DNA from: Candidatus Shapirobacteria bacterium | GTDB lineage: Bacteria; Patescibacteriota; Microgenomatia; VGLL01 | NCBI GenBank assembly: GCA_016866735.1 | Contig: VGLL01000019.1 | Span: 1-12,750, forward strand | Length of the DNA stretch: 12,750 bases | Direction: 5' to 3' | Shown here: positions 7,312 to 11,954 of the stretch, piece after piece | Numbering within the stretch: the stretch's first letter is position 1 | How the letters are laid out: each line of letters begins with the position of its first letter | Position numbers and translations under genes: made by a program | The notes under the pieces: generated by a model | Seen by the model: only the letters and a program-made list of their open reading frames with translations | What the model was told of the DNA's origin: nothing | The model's database searches: none

Positions 7312-7347
7312 GGGCGCAAAATTCTGCTGTAGCATATTTTTGCGCCC
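7312..7347. repeat. Long intergenic hairpin, 16-bp stem
   Basis: Arms 7312-7327 and 7332-7347 pair over 16 positions with two mismatches around a TGTA loop. The outer ten pairs (GGGCGCAAAA/TTTTGCGCCC) are perfect. It lies about 45 bp beyond the stop of the ASCH gene and has no T run on either side, so it could be a transcript-end or processing structure, or a dispersed repeat. The remaining bases to 7391 show only small GCGG/CCGC repeats and no gene. Confidence 0.6.
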
Positions 7348-7391
7348 ATAGCGGAAGCTAAATGCCGCCTGCGGATTCTATAAAATTTTCC

Positions 7392-7733
7392 CTATTCCAT
7401 CCTAAACGCAATCAAGCCGTATTTTTCGATTTTTTCTTGATAACCGGGGAAACTGAAATAAGTTGCTTTCATTTCTTCTACCGAAGTAGCAAAAGGCATG
7501 ATATCCTTTATTCCCAGGGTTTTTGCTAATTCCTCGACGGAATTAAAAACGTGCGCTTCTTTTACCTTCTTCTCCAATTTCTCCTCGCCGCAGCGAAAAA
7601 CTAAAATATCGCCTGGCTGAACCTGGCGGTATTTTGGCGTCGCCGCCCGCGTCTCGATGGTTTTCTTTCCATTTTTGATCGCTTCCAGAAACCGCCTGTC
7701 TTCTTCCCTAATAGGTAAAATAAATTTTGCCAT
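7392..7733 (-). CDS. ASCH-domain (PUA-like fold) protein
   Basis: A 113-residue protein consisting of one ASCH domain, a PUA-related fold thought to bind RNA or modified nucleotides. The diagnostic pieces are LEAIKNGKKTIETR (16-29) and QPGDILVF (39-46), with a C-terminal SVEEMKATYFSFPGY block (84-98). E. coli YqfB, an N4-acetylcytidine amidohydrolase, uses Lys, Thr and Glu. K24, T25 or T28, and E86 or E87 sit in comparable places, so an amidohydrolase role is possible but unproven. ATG 7733 lies 2 nt after the stop of the hicA remnant, so this gene probably inherits transcription from the vapBC-hicBA direction. No strong Shine-Dalgarno is seen. Confidence 0.8.
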   Translation of the reverse strand: MAKFILPIREEDRRFLEAIKNGKKTIETRAATPKYRQVQPGDILVFRCGEEKLEKKVKEAHVFNSVEELAKTLGIKDIMPFATSVEEMKATYFSFPGYQEKIEKYGLIAFRME

Positions 7734-7735
7734 CG

Positions 7736-7798
7736 CTATTTAAGTTCTTGAAGTTCGGCAGGAGAGATCTTTACTTGATTAAGAATCTTTCTCAAAAT
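7736..7798 (-). pseudogene. hicA: HicA toxin remnant, C-terminal end only
   Basis: In the frame ending at TAG 7738-7736 the sequence reads ILRKILNQVKISPAELQELK. This closely parallels the end of the intact HicA in this window (LLRKILRDINLSPDQFNKLK). A stop lies two codons before the first Ile (TAG 7804-7802), so nothing upstream in this frame is HicA, and the catalytic Gly-Ser-His part is missing. It overlaps the last codons of the hicB remnant in another frame. A deletion removing most of hicA and the end of hicB is the simplest explanation. The product, if any, is inactive. Confidence 0.75.
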
Positions 7799-7965
7799 TT
7801 CCTAGCTAAAAGAATACCCTCTTTGATGCTTCCCAAAACTTCTTCTACCGAATCGCCATAGTCGGCAACCCCTAGCGTGGGGCAATAGGCATTATAAACT
7901 TTGCCCCCGTCGGGATAATGTTCGGGCTCAATAATAACGCGATAATTTAAAACCTTCGTCTCCAT
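7792..7965 (-). pseudogene. hicB: HicB antitoxin, 3'-truncated
   Basis: ATG 7965 starts a 57-codon frame, MET then KVLNYRVIIEPEHYPDGGKV and YNAYCPTLGVADYGDSVEEV, ending ILLARKF before TGA 7794-7792. It matches the HicB core (beta strand, AYCPTLG, GDSVEE, helix), but HicB proteins normally continue 15-30 residues further. Just after the helix it runs into the tail of hicA in another frame. It lies 21 bp after vapC and may be co-transcribed. The short product could still fold, so an orphan antitoxin-like peptide is possible; with no toxin attached I treat it as broken. Confidence 0.7.
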
Positions 7966-7986
7966 CTTGGCTATAATTTATCACGT

Positions 7987-8403
7987 TTAGCGTTTTTTGT
8001 CAAAACCTGTAAGAAGATTTTCCCGGGCAAAAAACTTAAGACCAAAAATATTCTCGAAATGCGACTTATTAAAAGTGCAGAGAGGGGCCTGCAAGTTTAG
8101 CGCGGTAGCAGCCACGAGGGCATCCGCCAGATAAAAATTTGGATTCTGGCGCATTAAAATTCCCGCCTGCCGGGAAATTTCCTCGTTTGTAGAAACAAAT
8201 TTTAGTTCCCTTAAAGCTTCTTCAAGCCTCTTCTCGCCCGCGGGATTGCCGGCGCTTTTACCAATATAGAGTTCGGTTAAGACTACTGCCGGCAGGAAAA
8301 TCTCCAAATCCTTCTGGCGCATTAATTTTCCAAAGACTGTGGCTTTGGGGGATTGGCGCAGAAAATCAACTAGGATATTGGTGTCTAAAACTACTTTTTT
8401 CAT
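7987..8403 (-). CDS. vapC: VapC-like PIN-domain ribonuclease toxin
   Basis: A 138-residue PIN-domain protein, the toxin of a type II pair, expected to cut RNA (tRNA or rRNA in studied VapCs) with Mg2+. Visible acidic residues are D7 in VLDTNILVDF, E44 in VLTELYIGK and D94 in YLADALVAATAL. The fourth position, often Asp, is Asn in TFNKSHFENI (N112), a common variant. Length and full motif order suggest an intact toxin. Its ATG shares one base with the antitoxin stop (TAATG), so translation is coupled and the antitoxin is made first. Expression should follow the vapB promoter at 8709-8737. Confidence 0.92.
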   Translation of the reverse strand: MKKVVLDTNILVDFLRQSPKATVFGKLMRQKDLEIFLPAVVLTELYIGKSAGNPAGEKRLEEALRELKFVSTNEEISRQAGILMRQNPNFYLADALVAATALNLQAPLCTFNKSHFENIFGLKFFARENLLTGFDKKR

Positions 8404-8687
8404 TACCAGGACTCTCTAGCCATTCTGGCCCAAAGTTCCTCCAGGGGATTGTATCTGACTTTGGCCAGGTATTCCTCGGGCGTATCTTTTGCCCAATCGG
8501 CCATTACCCCAGATACAGTTTTTGGCCTAAATTCAACGGGAACGATGACGATCATGCCTTTCCACTCAAAAACATTGAGGAGTGTTTCTGGCGTTATCTT
8601 GAGCTTGCCCCTAAGGCTGGCGGGTATGGTAACCTGCCCTCTTTCCATGGGCTTAACGATAGTTCCGATCGGCATGGCTGTTGGCAT
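8403..8687 (-). CDS. vapB: VapB-like AbrB/MazE-fold antitoxin
   Basis: A 94-residue antitoxin with an N-terminal SpoVT-AbrB DNA-binding domain (about 8-52). The signature GQVTIPASLRGKLKITPETL is at 17-36, followed by the hydrophobic strand GMIVIVPV. The C-terminal 60-94 is Trp/Glu-rich (MADWAKDTPEEYLAK, then ELWARMARESW) and should wrap the VapC active site. ATG 8687 is fixed by a strong Shine-Dalgarno AAGGAGGAG 3 nt upstream. Met5 would place it too far away. It is the first gene of a two-gene operon overlapping vapC by one base. Autorepression is likely: a 7-bp inverted repeat brackets its promoter. Confidence 0.92.
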   Translation of the reverse strand: MPTAMPIGTIVKPMERGQVTIPASLRGKLKITPETLLNVFEWKGMIVIVPVEFRPKTVSGVMADWAKDTPEEYLAKVRYNPLEELWARMARESW

Positions 8688-8690
8688 TTT

Positions 8691-8699
8691 CTCCTCCTT
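8691..8699 (-). promoter_or_regulatory. Strong Shine-Dalgarno of vapB
   Basis: AAGGAGGAG on the minus strand (8699-8691) lies 3 nt before ATG 8687; its GGAGG core is about 6 nt away. It decides the vapB start and shows that the host ribosome uses a canonical anti-Shine-Dalgarno, in contrast with most other genes here. Confidence 0.85.
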
Positions 8700-8704
8700 C
8701 TGAT

Positions 8705-8745
8705 ATTCATTCTAATCCGAATTTCATACTTTGTCAATAATGAAT
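8705..8745. promoter_or_regulatory. Candidate VapB/VapBC operator, 7-bp inverted repeat
   Basis: ATTCATT (8705-8711) and AATGAAT (8739-8745) are perfect inverted copies 27 bp apart. One overlaps the -10 and the other lies just upstream of the -35, so a protein bridging both would cover the whole promoter. AbrB-fold antitoxins commonly repress their own operon this way. Confidence 0.5.
8709..8737 (-). promoter_or_regulatory. vapBC promoter
   Basis: Perfect TTGACA (8737-8732), a 17-nt spacer and TAGAAT (8714-8709, 5/6) on the minus strand. The predicted start near 8702 leaves a leader of about 15 nt holding the Shine-Dalgarno. This is the best sigma-70-type promoter in the window. Confidence 0.85.
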
Positions 8746-8788
8746 TTGATTTATTTTAGTTTTGAGGTAGAGGGTGGTCGATTATATA

Positions 8789-8824
8789 TAAATACTTTAG
8801 TGCCGGCCGGTAGTAAAGTATTTA
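8789..8824. repeat. 36-bp near-palindrome after the Nudix gene
   Basis: An 11-bp perfect stem (8789-8799 with 8814-8824, core AATACTTTA/TAAAGTATT) surrounds CCGGCCGG (8803-8810), itself a palindrome. The whole is nearly self-complementary. It lies about 37 bp past the Nudix stop and, on the minus strand, runs into an AT-rich tail (TATTTATATATAATC), so it may act as that gene's terminator. Alternatively it is a protein-binding site or dispersed repeat. Nothing else is seen between 8746 and 8860. Confidence 0.6.
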
Positions 8825-8860
8825 CCGAAAGAAATTTCTCTCCTTCAGGATAGACCCCTA

Positions 8861-9493
8861 TCAATAAACTAAATTCTTTTCTCCTCTGACAAATCTCTCT
8901 GCCAAAAGGGCGATTTTGAAGTGGTAGGGGTCCCAATTGTAGGGAAAAGAGTTTTTGGATATCCCTATCTTTATTTTCTCTCCCTCGTTTGTTATTCCTT
9001 CGGTCTCGAAACGATAACCTTTCCTGGTATGAACCCTGACGAGCTTATCAATAGGGCAAGCGCAAATCGCATAGACTTCCGCCTTTTCCGGCCGATAGGA
9101 GCTAAGAGGAGAATTATCGATAACCATAAAAATGTCAGCGACGACCTGTCTCGTTCTTCCCTTAGTATCGAGAAGAACAGCAAGCTTTCTCCCCAAGCAG
9201 GTCAAATCTTTAAATTTATAATCTTTGCCCAATTCTTCCCTGACTTCCCTAAGTCCGTCAGATATTTCTTCTCCGGCCTGATAGTAACCGCCGGCGGAAA
9301 CATCCAATTTATTTGGCGCCCAACTGGAATCAGGCCTTCTTTGCTGATAGATAATTGAAGGAGTGGGCTTAGTTTGGATCACCCACAAGTTAAAAACGCC
9401 CACCCAGTCTTTGTCTTCCCGCGCCTGCTGAATGGTTTTAATTTTTCCGCTTTTCCTAAAATCCGGCGGGAGCAGAATATCAACTTTCTCCAC
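8861..9493 (-). CDS. Nudix hydrolase family protein
   Basis: A 210-residue protein with a Nudix fold, expected to hydrolyse a nucleoside diphosphate linked to another moiety using Mg2+. The box reads GGYYQAGEEISDGLREVREELG (68-89, quoted here as two parts: GGYYQAGEEIS and DGLREVREELG). R82, E83, E86 and E87 are the expected metal and structural residues. There are six rather than seven residues between the first Glu and the RE pair, a spacing I associate with the GE-x6-RE subgroup. KLDVSAGG before the box and a C-terminal extension of about 90 residues suggest relatives of YfcD or Idi-like Nudix proteins; the substrate is unknown. The start is GTG 9493, with an in-frame stop just upstream and no internal Met until residue 123. 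A TAGAAT 6 nt upstream suggests a leaderless start. Confidence 0.85.
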   Translation of the reverse strand: MEKVDILLPPDFRKSGKIKTIQQAREDKDWVGVFNLWVIQTKPTPSIIYQQRRPDSSWAPNKLDVSAGGYYQAGEEISDGLREVREELGKDYKFKDLTCLGRKLAVLLDTKGRTRQVVADIFMVIDNSPLSSYRPEKAEVYAICACPIDKLVRVHTRKGYRFETEGITNEGEKIKIGISKNSFPYNWDPYHFKIALLAERFVRGEKNLVY

Positions 9494-9499
9494 AAGCTT

Positions 9500-9505
9500 A
9501 TTCTA
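9500..9505 (-). promoter_or_regulatory. Candidate -10 box of the Nudix gene
   Basis: TAGAAT on the minus strand ends 6 nt before GTG 9493, the same arrangement as at hicB. No good -35 is seen at 16-18 nt, so the gene may also depend on read-through from hicBA. Confidence 0.3.
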
Positions 9506-9513
9506 CCACTTTG

Positions 9514-9630
9514 TTATTTAACCTTTTTATGCTGTTCTGGGTACCAAGCGGGAGTGTGAGGATATTCGATAGCAAGGCAAGAGTCGCTGTTTTTATGTTC
9601 TTTAGCCTGTTTTTTATAAACGACTTTCAT
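9514..9630 (-). pseudogene. Internally deleted cupin-domain gene (38 codons)
   Basis: ATG 9630 to TAA 9516-9514 encodes 38 residues. The first 24 (MKVVYKKQAKEHKNSDSC, then LAIEYP) resemble the N terminus of small cupin proteins of about 110-120 residues. The last 14 (HTPAWYPEQHKKVK) resemble the C terminus of the same family (CTPAWxPEQHK). The central barrel with its metal-binding histidines is absent, and the join is in frame. This match is from memory of the family, not a search. The product would not be a functional cupin. It sits 18 bp after hicA and 20 bp before the Nudix gene, in the same direction. Confidence 0.6.
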
Positions 9631-9648
9631 TTGAGAAACTTTATTGGC

Positions 9649-9873
9649 CTATTTTAGCTTGTTGAATTGATCGGGCGACAAGTTAATGTCGCGCAGTATT
9701 TTTCTTAAAAGGCCGCGGCCGATTTCCTCTCCTTGGTGAATAGGGACAACTGTCTCTCTTCCGTCGGCGTTTTGCAAAATCAAGTGGCTTCCTCTTTGGC
9801 GGATTTCGGCGAAGCCAAGCGAGCGAAAAATTTTTAGAAGTTTAATTGCCTTGATAGGAGAGAGTTTAGGCAT
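9649..9873 (-). CDS. hicA: HicA mRNA interferase toxin
   Basis: A 74-residue HicA toxin, a small double-stranded-RNA-binding-like fold that cleaves mRNA. It starts MPKLSPIKAIKLLKIFRSLGF, has the catalytic motif RGSH (His30) in QRGSHLIL, then ETVVPIHQGEEIGRGLLRKIL. Length and motif are typical and it looks active. I use ATG 9873, which overlaps the hicB end by 8 bp. The frame also opens at a TTG (9900), but the extra nine residues are unlike the family. The antitoxin-first order hicB-hicA is the same as in the broken copy at 7736-7965, and the C-terminal residues of the two copies correspond. Confidence 0.9.
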   Translation of the reverse strand: MPKLSPIKAIKLLKIFRSLGFAEIRQRGSHLILQNADGRETVVPIHQGEEIGRGLLRKILRDINLSPDQFNKLK

Positions 9874-10123
9874 ATTGAATCCTAATATCTTCGGTGGCAA
9901 AGAAATTGATTAAAGAGCGGGGAGCCCTAATCTTTTCTTTTTGTAATTCTGGGTGCACGTCAAGATAGAGGGAGATTGCCTCGCGGATTCTTTTTCTCGC
10001 TTCTTCCAGGGTTTTTCCTTGCGTATGGCAACCCGGCAGTTCGGGCACCGAGGCGACAAAATAGCCATCCTCATCTTGCTCGAGGAGGATTTTAAATTCT
10101 AATTCGAAAGTCTTTTCGGCCAT
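9866..10123 (-). CDS. hicB: HicB antitoxin
   Basis: An 85-residue HicB antitoxin with the partial RNase H-like fold that blocks HicA. The core is FKILLEQDEDGYFVASVPEL, then PGCHTQGKTLEEARKRIREA and ISLYLDVHPEL. The segment PELPGCHTQGKTLEEA (27-42) is the family hallmark. The C-terminal 60-85 is short and has no obvious helix-turn-helix or ribbon-helix-helix domain, so DNA binding is uncertain. It is the first gene of hicBA and overlaps hicA by 8 bp. A TAGAAT ends 6 nt before ATG 10123, with a TTGCGG at -35 and tandem TTAACACT repeats further upstream, a likely control region. Confidence 0.9.
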   Translation of the reverse strand: MAEKTFELEFKILLEQDEDGYFVASVPELPGCHTQGKTLEEARKRIREAISLYLDVHPELQKEKIRAPRSLINFFATEDIRIQYA

Positions 10124-10129
10124 GGATTA

Positions 10130-10158
10130 ATTCTACCTCTTTTTCTTGATCTCCGCAA
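10130..10158 (-). promoter_or_regulatory. Candidate hicBA promoter
   Basis: TTGCGG (10158-10153, 3/6), a 17-nt spacer and TAGAAT (10135-10130) on the minus strand, ending 6 nt before ATG 10123. This would produce an mRNA starting at or next to the start codon. Confidence 0.45.
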
Positions 10159-10169
10159 GTGCTTTTTAC

Positions 10170-10192
10170 TTAACACTTTAACACTACTTAAC
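10170..10192. repeat. Tandem TTAACACT repeats upstream of hicBA
   Basis: TTAACACT occurs twice back to back (10170-10177, 10178-10185), followed by a partial TTAAC (10188-10192). They lie about 12 bp upstream of the candidate -35 of hicB, in the 80-bp gap after the hydrolase gene. They could be operator half-sites for HicB or another regulator. Confidence 0.45.
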
Positions 10193-10203
10193 GCCGCCCA
10201 AAT

Positions 10204-10974
10204 TTAGAGATTATTCTTAAAGAAGTTAACTGTCTCTTTTATGGCCTGGGGCGTTTCGCCCTTTTCGTGAAATCCGTGTTCCGCGCCAGCAAGAGTTGTC
10301 AGTTTTCCGTTAGCTAATAGCTTCGCGTATTCCCTAGAGTCTTCGTAAGGGATTTTGCTATCTTTATCGCCATGAATGATCATAGTAGGGATACTTATCT
10401 TTTTTAGGGCCTCGTATGGTTTTAGACTCGCCATTTCCTCAAAAAGCGCCTTACCGACTACGAATTTTCTGCTTCCTAGGGTTGTCCATCCCCTGGTTTG
10501 GAGCTCTCTCTCCATCGCCGCTTTTTTGGCGTGAAGCCAGGGCAGTGTCGGATTGATAAAAGTGTGTTCGTAATTCAAAACAGGGTTCCATAAGCACAAG
10601 CATTTCAGCTTATTCTGGTTTTTGGCCGTATAAAAAATAGATGGGCCTCCTCCGAAACTGGCGCTGACTAAACCAAGAGAAGGGTATTGTTTTAGTGCCT
10701 GGTTAACGGCTGCCTCGAGATCTTTGATTTCAGCAGAAATTGTTAAGTCAATTGACTTCCCTTCGCTTTCGCCATGACCAGAAAAGTCGAAGCGAAAGAC
10801 AGCAAAGCCCGCGGCGCAGAACTCTATCGCCAGCTTAGTAAATATGCCGCCTTCATCCTTATCAACAGTTAATCCGTGGGCCAAGACAATCGCCTTATCG
10901 GTTTTGGTAGTTGGAATATGCCAAATACCGCACAACCGATACCCGCTAAGAGAATCGAAATATACTTTCTTCAT
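10204..10974 (-). CDS. Alpha/beta hydrolase (serine hydrolase)
   Basis: A 256-residue cytoplasmic alpha/beta-hydrolase without signal peptide. Visible parts are the oxyanion motif LAHGLTVDKDEGG (31-43), FDFSGHGESEG (62-72), the nucleophile S106 in VSASFGGGPS (the usual G-x-S-x-G is S-x-S-x-G), the acid D205 in HGDKDSKIP (201-209) and H233 in AEHGF. The triad looks complete. Between about 130 and 175 lies a cap region rich in aromatic and basic residues. It is most like acyl-CoA/ester hydrolases of the dienelactone-esterase type; the substrate is unknown. ATG 10974 lies 3 bp after the stop of the MGMT-like gene, so the two are one transcript. Confidence 0.88.
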   Translation of the reverse strand: MKKVYFDSLSGYRLCGIWHIPTTKTDKAIVLAHGLTVDKDEGGIFTKLAIEFCAAGFAVFRFDFSGHGESEGKSIDLTISAEIKDLEAAVNQALKQYPSLGLVSASFGGGPSIFYTAKNQNKLKCLCLWNPVLNYEHTFINPTLPWLHAKKAAMERELQTRGWTTLGSRKFVVGKALFEEMASLKPYEALKKISIPTMIIHGDKDSKIPYEDSREYAKLLANGKLTTLAGAEHGFHEKGETPQAIKETVNFFKNNL

Positions 10975-10977
10975 AAC

Positions 10978-11445
10978 TTAGAGTTTTGCCAAAGATTTTT
11001 CGAAGTTGAGGACAAAATATTTTTTGCCTTTTTGGATTATTTTGTGTCCTTCTTTTTCTGAAAGTGCTTTTTGCCCTTCGGCTCCGCCGGGATACTTCTC
11101 GTTTAAACTGCCATCACTTTTTAGCGTGCGCCAATAAGGAGTAGTGTCTTTTTTGCCTTCGCCTTTTTCTTGTTCGGCTGCCCAGGCGGAAACCCAGGCA
11201 AAAATGCCGGTGGTAATCGGACAGCCAATAGTGGCCCTGTGCTTTTTGGCCAAAATTTGGCGGATTTCGTTGATGGTGATTAGTTTTCCCCGAGGAACTT
11301 TTTTCATAATTTCGTTAACTTCCAGGGGAGCGGGAATAACGACGGTGCCCGTTCCCCAGCGAGTGGTCATCTTGCCGGTGATTTTTTCCACCTTCGGCAA
11401 TCCCTTACTGTCTCTTAATTTCCACACCCAGTCTTTCTTAAGCAT
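10978..11445 (-). CDS. MGMT-family, ATL-like DNA-binding protein without acceptor Cys
   Basis: A 155-residue protein with the winged-helix DNA-binding domain of O6-alkylguanine alkyltransferases. VPRGKLITINEI (50-61) matches the family VPxGKVxTYGEI, R70 sits where the base-flipping arginine finger is expected, and YPGGAEGQ then EKEGH matches GGxxxQxxLLxxEG. The alkyl-acceptor motif PCHR is replaced by PYWR (103-106), so it should bind alkylated DNA but not repair it directly, like alkyltransferase-like (ATL) proteins, which have Trp at that place. A Cys at 75 is not in the acceptor position. An N-terminal extension of about 40 residues with RWGTGTVVIPAP precedes the domain. It is the first gene of a two-gene unit with the hydrolase and has a good promoter at 11454-11482. 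Confidence 0.82.
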   Translation of the reverse strand: MLKKDWVWKLRDSKGLPKVEKITGKMTTRWGTGTVVIPAPLEVNEIMKKVPRGKLITINEIRQILAKKHRATIGCPITTGIFAWVSAWAAEQEKGEGKKDTTPYWRTLKSDGSLNEKYPGGAEGQKALSEKEGHKIIQKGKKYFVLNFEKSLAKL

Positions 11446-11453
11446 CTATTTTT

Positions 11454-11482
11454 ATGATAAGCCATTAACGCTTATTTGTCTA
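11454..11482 (-). promoter_or_regulatory. Promoter of the MGMT-like/hydrolase unit
   Basis: TAGACA (11482-11477, 5/6), a 17-nt spacer and TATCAT (11459-11454, 5/6) on the minus strand. The -10 ends 8 nt before ATG 11445, so the leader would be about 0-2 nt. Confidence 0.6.
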
Positions 11483-11506
11483 TTTTTGCCGGACAAGGAA
11501 GGCCAT

Positions 11507-11535
11507 TTGCGTCGAGTTGGCTAAAAGGATAGAAT
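11507..11535 (+). promoter_or_regulatory. Candidate promoter of the HigB/RelE toxin gene
   Basis: TTGCGT (11507-11512, 3/6), a 17-nt spacer and TAGAAT (11530-11535), 9 nt before ATG 11545. It is divergent from the MGMT-like promoter, with about 24 bp between the two -35 boxes. Confidence 0.45.
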
Positions 11536-11544
11536 TTAAAAGAG

Positions 11545-11898
11545 ATGACTTTGGCCTGCAGGGTTGTCTACTACATTTCCTCGTCTGGCGAAAATCCAGT
11601 AAAGGATTTTCTTGATTCCATTGGTAATGTTTCCAAGACTAAAGTGTTTAGGATTTTCGCCTTGTTTGAGAACTACGGTCTTAGTTCAATTATTCCGCAT
11701 ACCAGGAAACTGGCCGGTACGCCATTTTGGGAAATAAGAATTTTAGGGAAGGATAACATCAGGGTAATCTACGTCTTGCCTCAACAAGACCGCATTTTAG
11801 CCTTGCACGGGTTCGTCAAGAAGGGCCAAAAAACGCCGGTAAGGGAGTTAGCCTTGGCGTACAAAAGATATTATGATTGGCTCAAAAGACACTCTTGA
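11545..11898 (+). CDS. higB: HigB/RelE-superfamily toxin (phage Gp49-like)
   Basis: A 117-residue toxin of the RelE/HigB superfamily, Gp49-like branch, expected to cut mRNA at the ribosome. Family blocks are FWEIRILGKDNIRVIYV (61-77) and LHGFVKKGQKTPVRELALA (87-105), with basic residues K54-K55-like R54/K55, R65, R73, K92, K93 and K96 as candidate RNA contacts. Length is typical and it appears intact. It precedes its antitoxin, the toxin-first order of higBA loci. The stop TGA (11896-11898) lies inside a consensus -35 that can transcribe the antitoxin alone. It faces away from the MGMT-like gene. Confidence 0.88.
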   Translation: MTLACRVVYYISSSGENPVKDFLDSIGNVSKTKVFRIFALFENYGLSSIIPHTRKLAGTPFWEIRILGKDNIRVIYVLPQQDRILALHGFVKKGQKTPVRELALAYKRYYDWLKRHS

Positions 11899-11924
11899 CA
11901 AAAACATTTCCATTATGTTATCAT
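11895..11924 (+). promoter_or_regulatory. Separate antitoxin promoter at the toxin stop codon
   Basis: Perfect TTGACA (11895-11900), an 18-nt spacer and TATCAT (11919-11924). The toxin stop TGA is embedded in the -35. The predicted start is near 11930, next to an ATG that opens a 7-codon frame (11930-11953) whose TAA is followed after one base by the antitoxin ATG (11955). Confidence 0.65.
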
Positions 11925-11954
11925 AAAAGATGTCATTTGGCCCTAAATTTTAAG

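Noticed and set aside
8751..8936. 61-codon minus-strand frame overlapping and extending past the Nudix stop
   Set aside because: Half of it is the Nudix gene in another frame and the rest crosses the palindrome; no start signal or homology is seen.
8921..9358. 145-codon plus-strand frame inside the Nudix gene
   Set aside because: It is antisense to the Nudix box and its translation shows no family features.
9874..9900. Upstream TTG start for HicA
   Set aside because: The family begins at MPKLSPIKA; the added nine residues are simply the hicB end read in another frame.
11877..11954. Upstream TTG start for HigA
   Set aside because: It lies within the toxin gene and in front of the antitoxin promoter; the 26 extra residues do not resemble XRE antitoxins.
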